Positions 8,403-16,664 of a stretch of DNA of 64,000 nt are shown in pieces (the first letter of the stretch is position 1; every line of letters starts with the position of its first letter). The stretch is taken from the NCBI RefSeq assembly GCF_019504385.1, contig NZ_CP080590.1, positions 1,158,001 to 1,222,000 of the forward strand, given 5' to 3'. The stretch is from Devosia salina. GTDB lineage: Bacteria > Pseudomonadota > Alphaproteobacteria > Rhizobiales > Devosiaceae. Under the pieces are notes generated by a model that was not told where the DNA came from, ran no database searches, and worked only from the letters and a program-made list of their open reading frames with translations. The translations under genes and the position numbers were made by a program.

Positions 8403-9215
8403 TCAGCGCCAATCGGACAGGCTGGTGAGGAAGTCCAGCACGGCCCCATTGAACAGCGCCGGTCTTTGCACTGGCGCGAAATGGCTCACACCATCGAGCA
8501 TCACGAGACGCGCGCCGGGGATGGTCTCTGCGATATAGCGGGCGTGCTCTGGCCGAATGAACTCGTCCCCGGCCGCCTGTGCTACCCAGACCGGCACGTC
8601 GATGCTGGCAAGGTCCGCCGCCGAATAGTCCGGCTGGGTCGACTGCATCACCTGCAGCGCCTGGCTCATGGCCTCGAAACCATCGGGGGCAGGGGACAGC
8701 GCCGCATAGTCCTTCTGGTGCCGTACCAGGCAGTTGCCGATGACTTCGGTCATCTCGAATGGCCATGCCCCGCTGCCATCCACATTGCAGGCAAAGAAGA
8801 ACACGCCGGCCACCCGGGCTTTGTGTGCCCTGGCCAGCGCCAGCCCCGTGCAGGCCCCATCGCTCCAGCCCACGATCGCCGCACGGGCGATATCGAGCCG
8901 GTCGAGCAGGGCGGCGACGTCCCCGGCAAATTGCTCATAGGAGAACGGGCGTCCATCCCAGCTGCTCCGCCCCTGGCCGCGGCTGTCCACGGCGATGACG
9001 CGATAGCCCGCTGCAAGCAGCGCCGGAACCTGGTGACCGAAATTGCCCGCATGGCCCATGCCGCCATGCAGCAGCACGACCGCAGGGCCGCTGCCATAAT
9101 CGCCAAACCACACCCGCACATCGTCCCGCTCCAGCGTCCCGCCACCCTCGGGTAGCGGCGGCACGCCCTCGGCAGCAAAGCGGGTCAGCGCGTCATCGGC
9201 AAATTCGCGGTCCAT
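8403..9215 (-). CDS. Alpha/beta hydrolase
   Basis: A 270-residue alpha/beta hydrolase. The oxyanion-hole region VVLLHGGMGHAGNFGHQVP is near residue 47. The nucleophile is Ser118 in GWSDGA, the acid is likely the Asp of AAGDEF, and the catalytic His is in GVSHFAP. The start ATG 9215 follows GGAGGAC closely. It is the last gene of the leftward arabinan-type locus, 85 bases after the propeller glycosidase. A carboxylesterase acting on decorated oligosaccharides would fit that context, but the substrate cannot be read from the sequence. No signal peptide is seen, so it is probably cytoplasmic. Confidence 0.85.
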   Translation of the reverse strand: MDREFADDALTRFAAEGVPPLPEGGGTLERDDVRVWFGDYGSGPAVVLLHGGMGHAGNFGHQVPALLAAGYRVIAVDSRGQGRSSWDGRPFSYEQFAGDVAALLDRLDIARAAIVGWSDGACTGLALARAHKARVAGVFFFACNVDGSGAWPFEMTEVIGNCLVRHQKDYAALSPAPDGFEAMSQALQVMQSTQPDYSAADLASIDVPVWVAQAAGDEFIRPEHARYIAETIPGARLVMLDGVSHFAPVQRPALFNGAVLDFLTSLSDWR

Positions 9216-9300
9216 GTGGTCCTCCGGTCCTTGCCCTGACGACGAACGAGCATCGCTATTTTCGACCGACGACCAAGACGGCGCAACCCGAGCGCCGAAC

Positions 9301-10242
9301 CTAGGCCAGTAGCGCCAGGCCGGCCGGCACGTCCCGTTCGCACACCAGCACCCCATTCTCCACGCGCAGCCGCGCCTGATGGATGGCCGTGCGCCGCGCC
9401 GCCACGTCCGGTGGCCCGTCCTTCTGCGCCCGCTCGTCCCATTCGGGATGGGTGAAGTAATACATCGCCGCATGATCGCCATTGACCACCACATCGGCAT
9501 GGCGTGCATAGCGCCTGTCCATCGGGTCGGCGCCTGGATCGCCGGCGACAATCCCCTGACGCGTCCAGTTCAGCGTATCGTCCGACCGATAGACCGCCTG
9601 GCCGCGCCATTCATCCACGATCAGCCAGTAGAACCCGCCAAGCGCGAACACATTCGGCCCCTCATGCGGCGGCGCATCGGGCGAACCGGGCAGCACCAGC
9701 CCTTCCAGCGTCCAGTTGAACATGTCCGTGCTGGTCGCGCTCCAGGTGCTCGAGCCCTGGCCTTCATCCTTGTACCACAGCCGCCACAGCCCACCGGAAC
9801 TCCTGAACACACAGGCATCGATGACATTGCTGCTCGAGAGCGTCAGCGGCCCCACCCGCGTCCAGTTTTCGAGGTCCGCACTGGTGAAATGCACGATGGT
9901 GCGCGGCACTTTCCAATGCGTCGGCACGCCGGTGATATAGCTCAGGAACATGTGATATTGCCCCTCGGCAAACATCACCTCCGGCGCCCAGTGCGTGTTG
10001 AGCCCGCTGTCACCCGGCGCATCCAGCCCCTTCACCGTGCCGCGATAGTGCCAGCTTCCGCCACCATCATTGCTCACTGCGATGCCGATAGGCGAACCGT
10101 GGATCCACCCAAAACCGGGCTCGTCGGCGCTGGCCCGGCGATTGGTGTAGAACATCCACCATTCATCCGTGCCCTCGCGCTTGACCACCACCGGGTCGGC
10201 CGCGCCATCTTCAACCGGGTCGCGATAGATCGGCGCGCTCAT
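9301..10242 (-). CDS. Five-bladed beta-propeller glycosidase (GH43/GH32-like)
   Basis: A 313-residue protein with repeated blade-like motifs: DEWWMFYTNRRAS, GIAVSNDGGGSWHYRG, THWAPEVMFAEGQYHMFLS, IVHFTSADLENWTRVG and YRSDDTLNWTRQGIV. These are typical of clan GH-F/GH-J-like propellers such as arabinanases and beta-xylosidases. An early Asp in GAADPVVVK sits where such enzymes place a catalytic acid. There is no signal peptide, so it acts on imported oligosaccharides. Its ATG overlaps the stop of the upstream ATPase gene (ATGA), tying it to the Dpp-type transporter. The precise GH family is not certain. Confidence 0.75.
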   Translation of the reverse strand: MSAPIYRDPVEDGAADPVVVKREGTDEWWMFYTNRRASADEPGFGWIHGSPIGIAVSNDGGGSWHYRGTVKGLDAPGDSGLNTHWAPEVMFAEGQYHMFLSYITGVPTHWKVPRTIVHFTSADLENWTRVGPLTLSSSNVIDACVFRSSGGLWRLWYKDEGQGSSTWSATSTDMFNWTLEGLVLPGSPDAPPHEGPNVFALGGFYWLIVDEWRGQAVYRSDDTLNWTRQGIVAGDPGADPMDRRYARHADVVVNGDHAAMYYFTHPEWDERAQKDGPPDVAARRTAIHQARLRVENGVLVCERDVPAGLALLA

Positions 10243-11153
10243 GCGTAGACCCTCACCTTGCGCCCATCGGGCCGCTGCACCAGCTCCCCGTCCTGCCCCA
10301 CCATGCTGCCGGCCAGCTCCACCATGGCCGGGTCGGTCATCAGCTTGCCGTCCCCGGCATCGTCCGTCGAAAGCACCGAGGCCTTGAGCAGCCGCGAATA
10401 GGCGTGCTCGGGACTGTCCAGCACCGTGCGTGCATCCCCCATTTCCACGATCCGCCCGCGCTGCATGATGATCAGCCGGTTGGAAATGTAATAGGCGGTC
10501 GCCAGGTCATGAGTGATGTAGATCACCGAGACCTTGAGGTCATCGCGCAGGCTCTTGAGCAGGTTGACGATGCTCATGCGCAGGCTCGCATCCACCATCG
10601 ACACCGGCTCGTCGGCAATCAGCAACGGCGGATTGGGGATCAGCGCCCGCGCAATGGCGCAGCGCTGCAATTGACCGCCGCTCATCTCGTGCGGAAACCG
10701 GCCCCGCACCTCTTTCAGGCTCAGCCCCACCTTCTGCAGCGCCTCGTCCATGGCCCGGTCGATGACCGCCTTGTCGCTTGTGTCGAGGAACCGCCGCGCC
10801 GTGCTTTCCAGGTACCGCTCGATCTGCTTGAGCGGATTGAACGCCTCGAACGGGTTCTGGAACACCGGCTGCACATGGCTCATGAATTTCAGCCGCTCGG
10901 CCCGTCCGGCATGCCGGTCCACCTTTTCCCCGCGGAACAGGATTTCGCCCTCGCTCGGGTCCTCGAGCCCCAGGATCATCCGCGCCAGCGTCGTCTTGCC
11001 CGAGCCGCTCTCCCCGATAATGGTGAAGATCTCCGGATTTTCCGCGCTCAGAGAAAAGCTGGCATCGACCACGGCATCCACCGTCTTGCGGCCGAACAGC
11101 CCGCCCATGGTGAAGCGCTTGGACACATTGCGCACATCAAGCAGCGTCGTCAT
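10239..11153 (-). CDS. Dpp/Opp-family ABC transporter ATPase (DppF-like)
   Basis: Energises uptake by the adjacent permeases. The 304-residue protein has Walker A GESGSGKTT near residue 52, then VFQNPFEAFNPL (Q loop), signature MSGGQLQRCAIARAL, Walker B LLIADEPVSMVD and the switch YITHDLA. The oligopeptide-type C-terminal extension follows (SPEHAYSRLLKAS). Its ATG overlaps the stop of the DppD-like gene by ATGA. Dpp-type systems in this order often import oligosaccharides. The GH51 and propeller enzymes alongside favour a sugar substrate over peptides (inference). Confidence 0.92.
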   Translation of the reverse strand: MTTLLDVRNVSKRFTMGGLFGRKTVDAVVDASFSLSAENPEIFTIIGESGSGKTTLARMILGLEDPSEGEILFRGEKVDRHAGRAERLKFMSHVQPVFQNPFEAFNPLKQIERYLESTARRFLDTSDKAVIDRAMDEALQKVGLSLKEVRGRFPHEMSGGQLQRCAIARALIPNPPLLIADEPVSMVDASLRMSIVNLLKSLRDDLKVSVIYITHDLATAYYISNRLIIMQRGRIVEMGDARTVLDSPEHAYSRLLKASVLSTDDAGDGKLMTDPAMVELAGSMVGQDGELVQRPDGRKVRVYA

Positions 11154-12190
11154 GCCATTGCTCCTGCCGGAGCCGCCACATTGACCAGGGGCTCCACATC
11201 CTTCCAGCGCCAGCAGGCCGTGCGATGATCGGGTCCCACCACTTCCATCGGCGGCACCTCCTTTCGGCATTTGTCCACTGCCAGTGGGCAGCGCGGGTGG
11301 AATCGGCAGCCCTGGGGCGGATCGGCCAGATTGGGCGGTCGACCCTCCAGCGCCGGACGCTGCTGCGTGTCGCCGATGCGTGGCAGGCTCGCCACCAGAT
11401 GCGCCGTATAGGGATGCTTGGGCGCAAAGAACATCTGCCGCGTCGGGCCTTCCTCGACCAGCCGCCCGGCATAGATGATGCCCACCCGGTCCGCCACATT
11501 GGCATGGACGCTCATGTCATGGGTCACGAACACCACCGAGGCGCCCATTTCCTTCTGGATATCGCGGATCAGGCTCAGCACCTCCTTCTGCACCACCACG
11601 TCCAGCGCCGTTGTCGGCTCGTCGGCGATGATGAATTCGGGGTGGCACACCGTTGCCAGGCCAATGGTCACGCGCTGCCGCATGCCGCCCGAGAGTTCGT
11701 GCGGATAGGCCCGGAGCACGTCCGGCGGCAGGTTCAGCCGCGCCAGATGCTTGATCACGCGCTCTTCAAAGGCCGCGCCTTTCAGTCCCAGCGGGCGCTG
11801 CGCAAAATCCTGGAAGGTCCGGCCGATCCGCCGCACCGGATTGAGCACGCTCATCGAGCCCTGCATGATGTAGCTCAGATGCTTCCAGCGCACCGCCTCG
11901 ATCTCGGCCGGGCTGGCATGTGCCACGTCGATCGGCCCGCTGCTGAAGCTGTATTTGACAGTCCCCTCGACCACCCGCAGCGGCGGCCGGATGGCAGCGG
12001 CCAGCACCTTGATGAAGCTGGTCTTGCCCGAGGAGCTTTCCCCGGCAATGCCATAGACCTCGTTCTTGCGCATGGTCACGGTGATGTCGTCGACGGCGCG
12101 CACCTCGCGGGACACGCCGAAATAGTTCATCTGGTAATAGGCCTTGAGGCCTTCGACCTTGAGGATTTCGGGGTTCTTTTCCAGGGTCAT
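11150..12190 (-). CDS. Dpp/Opp-family ABC transporter ATPase (DppD-like)
   Basis: A 346-residue ATPase with Walker A GESSSGKTS at residues 50-58. Serine takes the third glycine-like position usually seen in GESGSGKS, a tolerated variation. The signature is ELSGGMRQRVTIGLA, Walker B IIADEPTTALDV, the switch FVTHDMS, and the C-terminal OppD zinc-type region has GCRFHPRCPLAVDKC. It forms the ATPase heterodimer with the next gene, which it overlaps by 4 bases. A palindromic repeat element separates it from the DppC-like permease gene. Confidence 0.92.
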   Translation of the reverse strand: MTLEKNPEILKVEGLKAYYQMNYFGVSREVRAVDDITVTMRKNEVYGIAGESSSGKTSFIKVLAAAIRPPLRVVEGTVKYSFSSGPIDVAHASPAEIEAVRWKHLSYIMQGSMSVLNPVRRIGRTFQDFAQRPLGLKGAAFEERVIKHLARLNLPPDVLRAYPHELSGGMRQRVTIGLATVCHPEFIIADEPTTALDVVVQKEVLSLIRDIQKEMGASVVFVTHDMSVHANVADRVGIIYAGRLVEEGPTRQMFFAPKHPYTAHLVASLPRIGDTQQRPALEGRPPNLADPPQGCRFHPRCPLAVDKCRKEVPPMEVVGPDHRTACWRWKDVEPLVNVAAPAGAMA

Positions 12191-12223
12191 TCTTTCGCGC
12201 CCCTATGGTGCGGTTCCTTGGCA

Positions 12224-12315
12224 CCCTCCCCCTTGAGGGGAGGGCCGGGGAGGGGGTGGCTGTGTGGTCCACTGATCGACCCCCACCCCCAGCCCCTCCC
12301 CTCAAGGGGGAGGGG
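12224..12315. repeat. GC-rich palindromic intergenic repeat, copy 1
   Basis: Two inverted arms, each itself a small hairpin: CCCTCCCCCTTGAGGGGAGG at the left and its near complement CCCTCAAGGGGGAGGG at the right, enclosing a matching GGGGAGGGGGTGG/CCACCCCCAG pair. It sits between co-directional permease and ATPase genes. Related elements are at 35606, 36675, 53242 and 59757. Confidence 0.85.
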
Positions 12316-12335
12316 AGCGGTCTCGAGCAAAACCC

Positions 12336-13193
12336 TCATGCGCCCATCCTCCGCAGGCGGCTGCGAGGGTCGATATATTCGTTCATGCTCATCGCCAGCA
12401 GGAACAGCCCGATAAAGGTCATGACGATCAGGATCACCGGGATCACGATCCACCACCACACGCCCACCACCATGGCCGAGTGGGAATTGGCCCAGTAGAG
12501 CACGGTGCCGATGGTGGGATTGTTGATATTGGTGAAGCCCAGCACCGCCAGCGTCACCTCCATGCCGATCGACCACAGCATGTTGTTCATGAAGGTCGCG
12601 AAGACGATCGGCATCACATAGGGCAGGTGCTCTTCCATCAGCACGCGCCGCGTGCTCATGCCGGCAAACACCGCATGTCGCGTGAACTCGCGATGCTTCA
12701 AACCCAGCGCCACCGAGCGGATCAGCCGCGCATCGAACGGCCAGCCGAAGCAAGCCAGGATCAGCGCCATGGTGAAGCTGTCCATATTGTTGCGCAGCAC
12801 GAAATAGAACAACACCAGGATCGGGAAGATCGGCACGGCAACGAAGATGTCGTTGACGAACATCAGCACCCGGTCGACCCAGCCCCCGATATAGCCGGCG
12901 GCCAGGCCCACCGTGATCGAGATGATGCGTGAGAGAACGGCCACGGTGATGCCGAAGGTCAGGCTGTTCTTGAAGGCGGCGGAGAGCTGCCAGAACAGGT
13001 CCTGTCCGCGCGAATTGGTGCCGAACCAATATTGCGCCGAGGGCGGCTGGTCCGGAATGGCCATGTAGATCAGGCTCGGATCGATGGGCGAGAAGAACGA
13101 GAGGCCGGCAAAGATCACCATGATCCCCACCAGGATCAGCCCGATGGTGAACTCGATATTGTAGCGGATCAGATCGCGGAAAACGGCAAACAT
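12336..13193 (-). CDS. Dpp/Opp-family ABC transporter permease (DppC-like)
   Basis: Inner-membrane permease subunit of 285 residues with about six helices. A first helix near residues 15-33 (FTIGLILVGIMVIFAGLSFF) is followed by the family's N-terminal GTNSRGQDLFWQLSAA, which corresponds to the GTD..GRD..SR motif. The coupling region is FAGMSTRRVLMEEHLPYVMP. The start ATG 13193 is 3 bases from the upstream permease stop, so the genes are cotranscribed. It pairs with the DppB-like subunit to form the pore. Confidence 0.92.
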   Translation of the reverse strand: MFAVFRDLIRYNIEFTIGLILVGIMVIFAGLSFFSPIDPSLIYMAIPDQPPSAQYWFGTNSRGQDLFWQLSAAFKNSLTFGITVAVLSRIISITVGLAAGYIGGWVDRVLMFVNDIFVAVPIFPILVLFYFVLRNNMDSFTMALILACFGWPFDARLIRSVALGLKHREFTRHAVFAGMSTRRVLMEEHLPYVMPIVFATFMNNMLWSIGMEVTLAVLGFTNINNPTIGTVLYWANSHSAMVVGVWWWIVIPVILIVMTFIGLFLLAMSMNEYIDPRSRLRRMGA

Positions 13194-13196
13194 GGA

Positions 13197-14201
13197 CTAC
13201 TCCGTCCGCACGCGTGGGTCGAGCAGCGGATGCAGCAGATCGACGATGAAGATGGCCGTGGCCACGGCGGTGATCGAAACGGTACACACCGCCAATACGG
13301 TCGAGTAGTCACCGGCATTGACCGCATCGACCAGCAGCGAGCCCATGCCGGGATAGTTGAACACCTGCTCGGTGATGATGGTGCCCGAAAACACCCCGCC
13401 AATGACCATGGCCAGCGCCGTGATCTGCGGCACCAGGGCGTTCCGCATCACATAGCTGCCCACGATGGTCTCGCGCTTCACGCCCGCCAGTTCGGCATAG
13501 GTCACATAGTCTTCGGTGACGATATTGCTGACCAGGGCCCGCATGCCGATGAACCAGCCGCCCAGCCCCACCAGCACCAGCGACAAGGCCGGCAGCAGCG
13601 AGTGCTGCAGCACCGAAAGGATGAAGGGCAGCGTCCAGCTCGGCCGTACATCCATCGAGAAGCCGCCCGAAATCGGCAGCACCGGCCACAGGAAGCCGAA
13701 GATGATCAGGATGATGAAGGCCACGATGTAATAGGGGATCGGCTGGAGGCCCATGGTGACAATGCCGAAGGCCTTGAAGAAGCGATTGTTCTGGAAGTAG
13801 CCGGCCAGCCCGCCCATCAGATTGCCGATGAGGAAAGTGATCAGGGTCGAGGTCAGCAGCAGGCCCAGCGTCCAGGGCATGCCCCGCATCACCAGTTCCA
13901 TGGCTGGCGTCGGGAACGCCATCAGCGAGGCGCCCAGGTCACCGCGCAGCAGCCGCGTCCAGAAATTCCAATATTGCTGCAGCATGGGTTGCCCCGTGCC
14001 GAACATCTCGGTCAGGGCGATGCGCGTGGAGGCAATGGCTTCCGGCGACAGGTTGGAGCGGGCCGAAAGGCGGCCGAGCACCTGCTCGACCGGGTCGATC
14101 GGCGAGAGATAGGTGACCAGGAACATGGCGGACACGCCAAAGAATATGACTGCCAGCAATTGCAGCAGCCGCTTGCCCGCAAACCAGAGATAGCCTCGCA
14201 T
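13197..14201 (-). CDS. Dpp/Opp-family ABC transporter permease (DppB-like)
   Basis: A 334-residue permease with the characteristic DppB start MRGYLWFAGKRLLQLLAVIF and six predicted helices. The usual GLGLDKP-type segment is replaced by TEMFGTGQPMLQQYWNF, and the coupling motif is AELAGVKRETIVGSYVMRNA. The C-terminal TEQVFNYPGMGSLLVDAVN matches the conserved E.vF..PG.G.l...A of the family. It is the first permease after the solute-binding protein gene, from which two strong hairpins separate it. Confidence 0.93.
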   Translation of the reverse strand: MRGYLWFAGKRLLQLLAVIFFGVSAMFLVTYLSPIDPVEQVLGRLSARSNLSPEAIASTRIALTEMFGTGQPMLQQYWNFWTRLLRGDLGASLMAFPTPAMELVMRGMPWTLGLLLTSTLITFLIGNLMGGLAGYFQNNRFFKAFGIVTMGLQPIPYYIVAFIILIIFGFLWPVLPISGGFSMDVRPSWTLPFILSVLQHSLLPALSLVLVGLGGWFIGMRALVSNIVTEDYVTYAELAGVKRETIVGSYVMRNALVPQITALAMVIGGVFSGTIITEQVFNYPGMGSLLVDAVNAGDYSTVLAVCTVSITAVATAIFIVDLLHPLLDPRVRTE

Positions 14202-14506
14202 TCGCTCTCCTCGTCATCCGCTGCACCGATCCGCAGGGTCTCCCCCGATAGGTTAGGGCCCTTCAGGGCCCCGAGGATTTCGATCCATTTGGCTTCGGCA
14301 TCCGTCACCGACGGAGCCTTGCCCTGTTGTGCCGCGCTACGGCGCGGGCCGGAGGAAGAGCAAAAGAGGCTGGCGCCTCCCCGATCCGTCCTCACTATGT
14401 CCCTCCATCATCATTGGAAGGGGCCCAGAGAAGGCGGAAGGGGCGTGACGTGCCATCACGCCCCCTGGCAACGGCGCGGCCTGGGACCGCGCCGTCAGGG
14501 AGGAGC
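14202..14506. other. Intergenic region between solute-binding protein and permease genes
   Basis: 305 bases without a convincing gene. It contains the two hairpins at 14440-14495, then a GC-rich stretch with GGGCCCTTCAGGGCCC-like symmetry near 14257. The upstream end carries the GGAGAG ribosome site of the DppB-like gene. Short frames here have no ribosome site or recognisable product. Confidence 0.6.
14440..14495 (-). terminator. Two tandem hairpins after the solute-binding protein gene
   Basis: Two perfect 9-bp stems: ACGGCGCGG/CCGCGCCGT (14471-14479 with 14487-14495) and GGGGCGTGA/TCACGCCCC (14440-14448 with 14456-14464). They lie just beyond the stop of the binding-protein gene and before the permeases. 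Such stems commonly give partial termination or 3'-end protection so that the binding protein is made in excess. There is no strong U-run. Confidence 0.6.
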
Positions 14507-16438
14507 TTACGCGGCGCCCTCGACGGGCGAAATCTGCGTGAAGATATACCGTCCGTTCGACCAGTTGGTGACCGGATTGGCATAGTTGTTCTCGGCATTC
14601 GGCCAGCCGGTCCAGAACCGGTTCGACTGGATGGAGAACACGTTGTACGCCATGATTGGGATGTTCGGCATCTCTTCGAGGTGCAGCTTCACGAAGTCGT
14701 GGCCATATTCGATGCCCTTGGGATCGTTGAAGTCGATGCCGCGGATCTTCTCGATGATCTCGTCGAGACGCGGGTCCTTCCAGCGCATCCAGTTGCGGTC
14801 CGGCTGGCTCTGGCCCGGTTCGGCGACATAGGCCGAGTGATAGCTGTCCATGAAGAAGCTGAGGTCGGGGTGACCGCCCCAGGTTTCCACGGCCCAGGCG
14901 ATATTGCACTCGTAATTGCCCACGCGCTGGCGGCCCCAGGTGTCGGCATCCACTTCGGCGGTGGCGCCGATGCCGTTCTGGGCCCAGGTCTGGGCAATGA
15001 TCACGCCGAGACGGTTGACCACGCCTTCCTGCGGCACCATCACCGAGAAGGTGAAGGGCTGGCCGTCCGGCATCATCCACTGGTTGCCGTTCTTGGTGAA
15101 GCCGGCGGCCGTGAGCAGTTCTTCGGCGGCGGGGATGTTCTGCTTCCACCAGCCATAACCGAAGGCGTTGCGCACCGCGGTTTCATCGCTCGGCACGGCG
15201 TCACCGAATTGCGGCCGCACCATATCGGCGATCTGCACCCCGATATTGGGATCGTAGGGCTTCACCTTGGACGTGCCCGTATCGATCTCGTAATTGATCA
15301 GGAAGTCCTGCAGCGGGGCGTGGTAGTCACGCGGATGCGTGCCGGTCGGCGGCACCGAAATGGCCGAGAGCGTGGCCGCGCCGCGATAGGACGCCATCGA
15401 CATGGCGCGCGCATCCAGCATCAGCGCCAGGGCCCAGCGAACGCGCTTGTCCTGGAACTTGGGATTCTGGTGGTTGAAGATCGCCATCACCAGGGTCGGA
15501 TCGGGATGGGCATAGGGGAAGCCCGGGAACCAGCCCTGGATCTGCGGGTCCTGCTGCACCACCGAGAACGTGCCTTCCGGCGTCAGGTCGTGCACCATGT
15601 CCAGATTGCCGTTGCGGATCTCGATCAGGCGATTGTCGGTGGAAATATTGTTCCGGTAGATGATGTAGCGCGGCTTGGGCTCGGCAATCATGCCCATGGC
15701 CGTACGCTGCCAGTCCTCGCGCTTCTCCCAGATATACCAGGTGCCGTTCGGATCGAACGAATGCAGCGTATACGGCCCGATGGAAACTGGCGGGTTGGCG
15801 TCGTAGCTGAGAATGTCCTCGACATTCTCATAGACATGCTTGGGCATGATCCAGGCCGCAGTCCAGCGCACCGAGAACAGCGCGTGGAAGCGGGAATTGG
15901 GGTTCTTGAGCTTGAAGTGGACCGTATAGGGGTCTGGAGCCGTGACTTCGGCCACCTGGGCCGAAAACGCGCCATTATAGGGCGTGCCGGGCGTTGCCGC
16001 CTGCTTTTCGACCGTGAACACCACGTCATCGGCGGTGAATTCGACGCCGTCGCTCCAGTAGATGCCCTTCTTGAGCTTCACGGTCATCTCCGTGAAGTCG
16101 TCATTGTACTGCCAGACATCGTCGGCCAGCGAATTGTAGACCGCGTTCTCGCTGGCGCCCTCGATGCCGGCATCCGGGTCGATGAACCACAGCGTGTCCG
16201 TGGTCAGGTTGTGCAGGCCGTTGCTGGTCCCGTTGCCGGCGCCCACCGCCCACAGATTGAACCAGGCCGGGTTGCGGATGATGCCTTCGGGGTTGTGAAC
16301 GATGACCGTTTCATTGCGCGGGAACTGGGTCAGGTCCGGTGCCGAGCCTCCGGCATCCTGCGCCATGGCCAGGCCCTTGCCGGCCACCATGAGTGCGCCG
16401 ACAGCCGTCGAGCCGATCAGGAAATTGCGTCTATCCAT
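14507..16438 (-). CDS. Dpp/Opp-family ABC transporter solute-binding protein (family 5), Tat-type signal
   Basis: A 643-residue periplasmic binding protein starting at ATG 16438 behind GGGAGGA. The N-terminus MDRRNFLIGSTAVGALMVAG has the RRxFL pattern of a twin-arginine signal, with likely cleavage after AMA. Family-5 landmarks are WSDGVEFTADDVVFTVEK, VSIGPYTLHSF, NHQNPKFQDKRVRWALALML and AAEELLTAAGFTKNG. At 643 residues it is longer than peptide-binding DppA (about 535), as seen in oligosaccharide-binding members. It is the first gene of the transporter operon, with a candidate promoter upstream. Substrate inferred to be an arabinose-containing oligosaccharide from the neighbouring GH51 gene. 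Confidence 0.9.
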   Translation of the reverse strand: MDRRNFLIGSTAVGALMVAGKGLAMAQDAGGSAPDLTQFPRNETVIVHNPEGIIRNPAWFNLWAVGAGNGTSNGLHNLTTDTLWFIDPDAGIEGASENAVYNSLADDVWQYNDDFTEMTVKLKKGIYWSDGVEFTADDVVFTVEKQAATPGTPYNGAFSAQVAEVTAPDPYTVHFKLKNPNSRFHALFSVRWTAAWIMPKHVYENVEDILSYDANPPVSIGPYTLHSFDPNGTWYIWEKREDWQRTAMGMIAEPKPRYIIYRNNISTDNRLIEIRNGNLDMVHDLTPEGTFSVVQQDPQIQGWFPGFPYAHPDPTLVMAIFNHQNPKFQDKRVRWALALMLDARAMSMASYRGAATLSAISVPPTGTHPRDYHAPLQDFLINYEIDTGTSKVKPYDPNIGVQIADMVRPQFGDAVPSDETAVRNAFGYGWWKQNIPAAEELLTAAGFTKNGNQWMMPDGQPFTFSVMVPQEGVVNRLGVIIAQTWAQNGIGATAEVDADTWGRQRVGNYECNIAWAVETWGGHPDLSFFMDSYHSAYVAEPGQSQPDRNWMRWKDPRLDEIIEKIRGIDFNDPKGIEYGHDFVKLHLEEMPNIPIMAYNVFSIQSNRFWTGWPNAENNYANPVTNWSNGRYIFTQISPVEGAA

Positions 16439-16513
16439 CGATGTCCTCCCTATGCGGGATGCCTTGTGGCATCCCCTTTCGCAGGGCTCCTCGACCCTGA
16501 GATAAGTCATACT

Positions 16514-16537
16514 TAACTGAGGGTTTTAGGCTGTCAA
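16514..16537 (-). promoter_or_regulatory. Candidate promoter for the transporter operon
   Basis: On the minus strand a consensus TTGACA (16532-16537) is followed 17 bases later by a weak -10-like AAGTAT. It lies about 95 bases upstream of the binding-protein start. Assignment is by consensus only. Confidence 0.4.
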
Positions 16538-16581
16538 TGTGTTTTGTGATGTAAATCCAGAACTATGATACAAAATACAGT

Positions 16582-16609
16582 GAGGCGCGCCACTTCCGGG
16601 GCGCGCCTC
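16582..16609 (-). terminator. Rho-independent terminator downstream of abfA
   Basis: Perfect 10-bp stem GAGGCGCGCC/GGCGCGCCTC with an 8-base loop. On the minus strand it is followed by ACTGTATTTTGTATC. It separates abfA from the transporter operon, which has its own candidate promoter just downstream. Confidence 0.75.
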
Positions 16610-16664
16610 GCATTCATGACCCGTTCATCCAGCGGGTCCTGGACCCGGGCCGGAGCCCGGTGGG

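Noticed and set aside
14327..16516. A 729-codon plus-strand frame opposite the Dpp-type binding protein
   Set aside because: The binding protein has a signal peptide, ribosome site and family motifs on the other strand. The plus frame has none.
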